In this document: positions 6,532 through 9,255 of the stretch, piece after piece
How the letters are laid out: every line of letters begins with the position of its first letter
Numbering within the stretch: position 1 is the first letter of the stretch
NCBI GenBank assembly: GCA_020444765.1
Contig: JAGRHW010000129.1
Location: forward strand, 1-9,255
Length of the DNA stretch: 9,255 bases
Direction: 5' to 3'
Source of the DNA: Gammaproteobacteria bacterium
GTDB lineage: Bacteria; Pseudomonadota; Gammaproteobacteria; Granulosicoccales; Granulosicoccaceae
Made by a program: the position numbers and the translations under genes
The notes under the pieces: model-generated
What the model was told of the DNA's origin: nothing
The model's input: the letters and a program-made list of their open reading frames with translations, nothing else
Database searches by the model: none

Positions 6532-7731
6532 ATGTCGGAGTTTTCCAGCAAATTGCAGGGATTGTCGATTTATTGGGTAAGCAGTGATCGCTTCGACACC
6601 AAGCCTGACAAGAGTACGTGGACCGAGATCGGTGATTCGCTGAGCCTTCAGGGGGCCAGAGTAAGCATCGTTGCCTGTTACGCAAAAGAGCCTTATTTCC
6701 CGGAAGGCAAAGCCGTTGATATGGTCTATCTCAAAACCCTGGACCTGCCGCTGATTTACCGGATTTCCTTTACGCTGTCCGCTTTCTTCTGGCTGCTCAG
6801 AAATGCCGCCCGGGATGATCTCATCATACTGAATCCGCATGAGCTGTGGATGTTGCCTTTGCTGAAGCTGGCGCGCTTTCGCCGCCTGCATCTTGATGTC
6901 CGAACGCTGCCGATTGCCGGGCGCTCGATGAAAGACGGAATCGATATTTTCCTGTTCTGGAAAACGGTGATGAGCTTATTCGGCAAATCTTTCAGCAGCT
7001 ACTCATTTATCACTCAACGGCTGCTTGAAACGGTCGAGAAGGAATTCAAGGTGCGCTACGAAGACCATGTCATCTGGCAGTCGGGCGTTAATGTGGATTT
7101 CTTCGTTGAGGCGTCGAAACAGGTTCAGCCGCCGGCGTCGGGCAAGCCGTTTACGGTTTTTTATCATGGCAGCCTCTACAAGAGGCGTGGAGTGGACCGC
7201 GTAGTCGAGGCGTTTGCGCAATTGCCGGCGCGGGTGCTGGAGAACAGTCGTCTGGTTATCGTGGGCAGCGGCAGTGGTCTGGAGCTGCTTCGTCAGCAGA
7301 TCACCGGGCTTGGGCTGGAATCCAAAGTCGAGTTGCGCGGTTTTGTGCCTTACGAAGAGATTCCGCAGCAGATTGCCGGGGCCGATGTTTGCATTTGCCC
7401 ATTGCCGGACTACCCCGAGTGGAATGTTTCCAGCCCGCTCAAGGTGCTCGAATACATGGCCTGCGGCAAGCCGCTGATACTGACACCGATTCCTGCTCAC
7501 CAGGATGTGCTGGATGGCGAGGCGTTCGTGGTCTGGGCCAAAGGCGACAAGGCCGGGGATTTTGTCCCGGCGATCGTCGAGGCCTATGACCGACAGGTCG
7601 AATTGCAGGAGGCCGCCTTGGCCGCCCCGGCTCTGGTACGGCAGGATTGGGACTGGTCAGCGCATGGTGCCAAGTTTGGTGATTATCTGGCCCGTCACTA
7701 TATTGGCGATTTGCCTGGTAATGCCCGCTAA
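6532..7731 (+). CDS. Family 4 glycosyltransferase (GT-B fold)
   Basis: A 399-residue GT4-type transferase. The N-terminal half contains an amphipathic hydrophobic stretch, LPLIYRISFTLSAFFWLL (72-89), probably for peripheral contact with the inner membrane, and NPHELWMLPLL (101-111). The linker motif WQSGVNVDFF (182-191) leads into the donor domain: FYHGSLYKRRGVDRVVEAF (210-228), LVIVGSGSG (241-249), LRGFVPYEEIPQQIAGADVC (268-287) and WNVSSPLKVLEYMACGKPLI (297-316). E307 is the conserved donor-binding glutamate. The N-S-S-P-L-K form replaces the first glutamate of the usual E-x7-E, as in GT4 members with an NTSPLK-like motif. ATG 6532 has AAGG (6520-6523) at 8-nt spacing. The gap after the GH-like gene is 88 bp and contains a TATACT (6490-6495) without a good -35, so it may be cotranscribed or have its own weak promoter. 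Donor and acceptor sugars are unknown. The sequence differs clearly from the GT4 at 2968-4071, so this is not a recent duplicate. Confidence 0.93.
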   Translation: MSEFSSKLQGLSIYWVSSDRFDTKPDKSTWTEIGDSLSLQGARVSIVACYAKEPYFPEGKAVDMVYLKTLDLPLIYRISFTLSAFFWLLRNAARDDLIILNPHELWMLPLLKLARFRRLHLDVRTLPIAGRSMKDGIDIFLFWKTVMSLFGKSFSSYSFITQRLLETVEKEFKVRYEDHVIWQSGVNVDFFVEASKQVQPPASGKPFTVFYHGSLYKRRGVDRVVEAFAQLPARVLENSRLVIVGSGSGLELLRQQITGLGLESKVELRGFVPYEEIPQQIAGADVCICPLPDYPEWNVSSPLKVLEYMACGKPLILTPIPAHQDVLDGEAFVVWAKGDKAGDFVPAIVEAYDRQVELQEAALAAPALVRQDWDWSAHGAKFGDYLARHYIGDLPGNAR

Positions 7732-7749
7732 GTGAGTCAGCGTACTTGC

Positions 7750-7773
7750 GCGGCCTTGTTTAAAAAAAGCCGC
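7750..7773 (+). terminator. Possible weak terminator after the GT4 gene
   Basis: GCGGC (7750-7754) and GCCGC (7769-7773) can pair around a 14-nt loop rich in A and T, 18 bp after the GT4 stop. Only TTAT follows, not a T-run, so support is modest. Confidence 0.25.
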
Positions 7774-7817
7774 TTATCAGGATACGCCTTTATTCAGAGC
7801 TTGTTCTGATTGCTCGT

Positions 7818-7855
7818 CGGTTCGCCAGCCGGATAAGGTCGTTTGTGAACCGGCT
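7818..7855 (+). terminator. Two mutually exclusive hairpins, one terminator-like
   Basis: CGGTTC (7818-7823) pairs with GAACCG (7847-7852). Alternatively AGCCGG (7827-7832) pairs with CCGGCT (7850-7855), with a 17-nt loop and followed by TTCTTC. The two stems share CCG 7850-7852, so only one can form at a time. This may be a terminator remnant or chance. Confidence 0.25.
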
Positions 7856-8195
7856 TTCTTCAATTTACAAAATATTTCGATCCGGGATAGCCGCGTTTCC
7901 CCAATGAGGTTCAGCGGTAGCATTACAAATTCCTGTTTACTGGATCGCAACATTGCAGGATTTATTGTGCGCCAGTTTCAATTTAGTAGACCCATCTCAT
8001 CCTTACCCGCTTTATTAACAAATTATTTTTGAAATGCCTCACATTTTAATGGCTTAGCCGCCCGTCAATCCTGTTCAGGGTGACATGTTCGGCGCGTAAA
8101 TTTGTACTGCCCGATGCCGTTAACTAAACGACGGTAACAGCGTAAATCGTTTTCAATTTCTGACTCTGACCGCTACGGGTTTAAGTATGTACCAT

Positions 8196-9255
8196 ATGAA
8201 TGATAAACATCTGGCAAAAATCGGTTTGACCTTTTTATGCATTGCACTGGGGGGTACAGGCTGTATTGATTTGACCAGTAGTTCCAGTCATAAAACCGGC
8301 AAGTTCATCGATAGTCCGGTCATCGGGCTGGATTATAAGACTGAAACGCTGGAGGGCCGAACCAATATCGGGGGCGAGTTTCAGTATGAAGAAGGCGAGT
8401 CAGTTGTTTTCTCTATTGGCGACATAGCATTTCCGTCGACCTCCGCTCAGGCAATCGTGACGCCCTTGAACATTGCGGACAGCAAGAATCCCGAGAACCG
8501 TACGGTCGTCAATATTTTGCGTCTGTTGCAGACGCTGGACAATGACCAGGATCCCGATAACGGTATCGAGATTGAGCAGGCTGTCCATGAGGCTGCCGTC
8601 GGCGTCGAGCTTGATCTCGACAGTGAGGATTTTGCCGGGGATGAGGCGACAACGGCGTTTTTGCAAGCCGTGTTCGGTAGTGATTCGCAGCTTGTCGATG
8701 CCGATGAGGCCGTCGCGCATTTTATCGAGACGATGTCGCTCAGCGAGGAGCGCCCTGCTTACAGTTTCACCGACCAGGGGGTGAGTAATCAGACCTATTT
8801 TGTCGTTTCCAGTGCTGAGGTCAATAGCGAGAAGCGGGCGAGCGATCTGGATAATATCTATTTTTACCAGGGCAATGTCAGCTACTTGCGGGAGGGCGTG
8901 GAAGTCACCGGTAGCTATGAAATCGATAACGGCATCCTTCATATGCTGCTGGACGGTGATGAAAAGGATAGCTATGTGTCGATCGTGTCGGAGGAAAACA
9001 ATCATCTCGTGACTTGCTGGGCGGATACGCCTCTTGGTAGTTTGTTGTGCGAGGACGAGGAGGATTATGTCCGTCTGTTTTACAACTCTGACTCCGCCAG
9101 TTATTTTTTGAGTGGCGGCCTTGAGCCTGAGTTGGGTGGGGCTGGTTCAACTGACTCAGGTTCAACTGATTCAGGTTCAACTGATTCAGGTTCAACCGAT
9201 TCAGGTTCAACCGATTCAGGTTCAACCGATTCAGGTTCAACCGATTCAGGTTCAA
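8196..9255 (+). CDS. Putative lipoprotein or surface protein with GSTDS repeat region (3'-truncated)
   Basis: The frame is open from ATG 8196 to the window edge (353 complete codons, no stop), so the 3' end lies outside. ATG 8187 is in frame three codons earlier and possible; neither start has a strong ribosome site. The N-terminus is a signal peptide, KHLAKIGLTFLCIALGGTGC, with C23 the probable lipidated residue, though Gly at -3 is unusual. Residues 35-126 carry a pattern I recall from repeat-rich secreted proteins of Gammaproteobacteria: GKFIDSPVIGLDY (35-47), GEFQYEEGESVVFSIGDI (60-77), VTPLNIAD (88-95), and NILRLLQTLDNDQDPDNGIEI (106-126), whose Asp-rich loop could bind calcium. Residues 130-310 are acidic with no recognised domain. 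From residue 317 the chain becomes (Gly-Ser-Thr-Asp-Ser)n, a flexible hydrophilic linker leading to an unseen C-terminal domain. A cell-surface adhesin, enzyme or polysaccharide-binding role is possible but unproven. Confidence 0.82.
   Translation, partial: MNDKHLAKIGLTFLCIALGGTGCIDLTSSSSHKTGKFIDSPVIGLDYKTETLEGRTNIGGEFQYEEGESVVFSIGDIAFPSTSAQAIVTPLNIADSKNPENRTVVNILRLLQTLDNDQDPDNGIEIEQAVHEAAVGVELDLDSEDFAGDEATTAFLQAVFGSDSQLVDADEAVAHFIETMSLSEERPAYSFTDQGVSNQTYFVVSSAEVNSEKRASDLDNIYFYQGNVSYLREGVEVTGSYEIDNGILHMLLDGDEKDSYVSIVSEENNHLVTCWADTPLGSLLCEDEEDYVRLFYNSDSASYFLSGGLEPELGGAGSTDSGSTDSGSTDSGSTDSGSTDSGSTDSGSTDSGS
9144..9255 (+). repeat. 15-bp in-frame tandem repeat, 7 full units plus a partial
   Basis: The unit GGTTCAACYGATTCA encodes Gly-Ser-Thr-Asp-Ser. 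Units start at 9144, 9159, 9174, 9189, 9204, 9219 and 9234, and an eighth begins at 9249 and is cut by the edge. Unit 1 has GAC for Asp. Units 1-3 use ACT for Thr and units 4-7 use ACC, so the later units are identical to one another. The array probably continues beyond the window. A 15-bp unit keeps the reading frame when copies are gained or lost. Confidence 0.97.

Larger units (their letters stand above)
7732..8195. other. 464-bp intergenic region without a convincing gene
   Basis: No supported coding sequence or RNA gene is visible. The first 130 bp hold hairpin-forming sequence (7750-7773 and 7818-7855), suggesting the end of the upstream transcript. The middle, about 7985-8050, is AT-rich. 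A clear promoter for the lipoprotein gene was not found; TTGTAC at 8102-8107 has no good -10 at standard spacing. A 42-codon ATG frame at 7904-8032 lacks a ribosome site. A long leader or a regulatory region is possible. Confidence 0.5.

Noticed and set aside
6397..6891. 164-codon minus-strand frame spanning the 6443-6532 gap
   Set aside because: It overlaps the C-terminus of the GH-like protein and the N-terminus of a clear GT4, and has no domain.
7904..8032. 42-codon plus-strand frame in the long intergenic region
   Set aside because: No ribosome binding site precedes the ATG, and the predicted peptide has no signal or membrane pattern.
8400..9005. 201-codon open frame on the minus strand
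   Set aside because: It lies wholly antisense to the open frame starting at 8196, which has a signal peptide, recognisable module and in-frame repeats. The minus product shows no domain and is a codon-bias shadow.
8905..9255. Minus-strand frame encoding an Asn-Leu-Asn-Arg-Leu repeat
   Set aside because: It is the antisense reading of the GSTDS-coding 15-bp repeats; any frame stays open through a stop-free 15-bp unit. The plus frame continues directly from the lipoprotein.
9144..9255. CRISPR-like array
   Set aside because: Units are contiguous 15-bp coding repeats with no spacers.
1..9255. PEP-CTERM sorting signals or sigma-54 promoters, as in some exopolysaccharide loci
   Set aside because: The completed exported proteins do not end with a Pro-Glu-Pro motif, TM helix and basic tail, and I saw no convincing TGGCAC-N5-TTGC element by eye.

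Overview
The window looks like part of a surface or secreted polysaccharide locus from a Gram-negative bacterium, most probably a gammaproteobacterium. G+C is moderate. The proteins include Sec-type signal peptides, a probable lipoprotein and Ig-like repeat surface proteins. This taxonomic call is an inference from protein style; no rRNA or other marker is present.

Layout. Bases 1-2946 (+) hold a compact cluster: the 3' end of a large secreted Ig-like/SGNH (CE3-like) esterase, a hexapeptide-repeat acyltransferase, and a family 2 glycosyltransferase. The gaps are 18 and 3 bp, so they are probably cotranscribed. Bases 5178-2968 (-) hold a two-gene operon: a membrane protein with an extracytoplasmic jelly-roll-like domain joined to a VanZ-like domain, then a GT4 glycosyltransferase that starts at TTG. 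This operon converges on the first cluster at about 2947-2967 and diverges from the next unit at about 5179-5306. Bases 5307-6443 (+) encode an exported TIM-barrel, glycoside-hydrolase-like protein. Bases 6532-7731 (+) encode a second GT4 glycosyltransferase. After 464 bp without a gene, a putative lipoprotein starts at 8196 and runs off the right edge. It is intact to the edge and enters an array of 15-bp repeats encoding (Gly-Ser-Thr-Asp-Ser)n.

How the genes may work together (inference). Three cytoplasmic glycosyltransferases would build a repeat unit or glycan. The LbH acyltransferase would O- or N-acylate a sugar. The exported CE3-like esterase and the GH-like protein could trim or remodel the exported polymer, and the jelly-roll/VanZ membrane protein could contact glycan at the membrane. 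No initiating phosphoglycosyltransferase, flippase, polymerase, chain-length regulator or outer-membrane export protein is visible, so the locus must continue outside the window or these genes serve a scattered system. No mobile element, RNA gene or CRISPR array was found.
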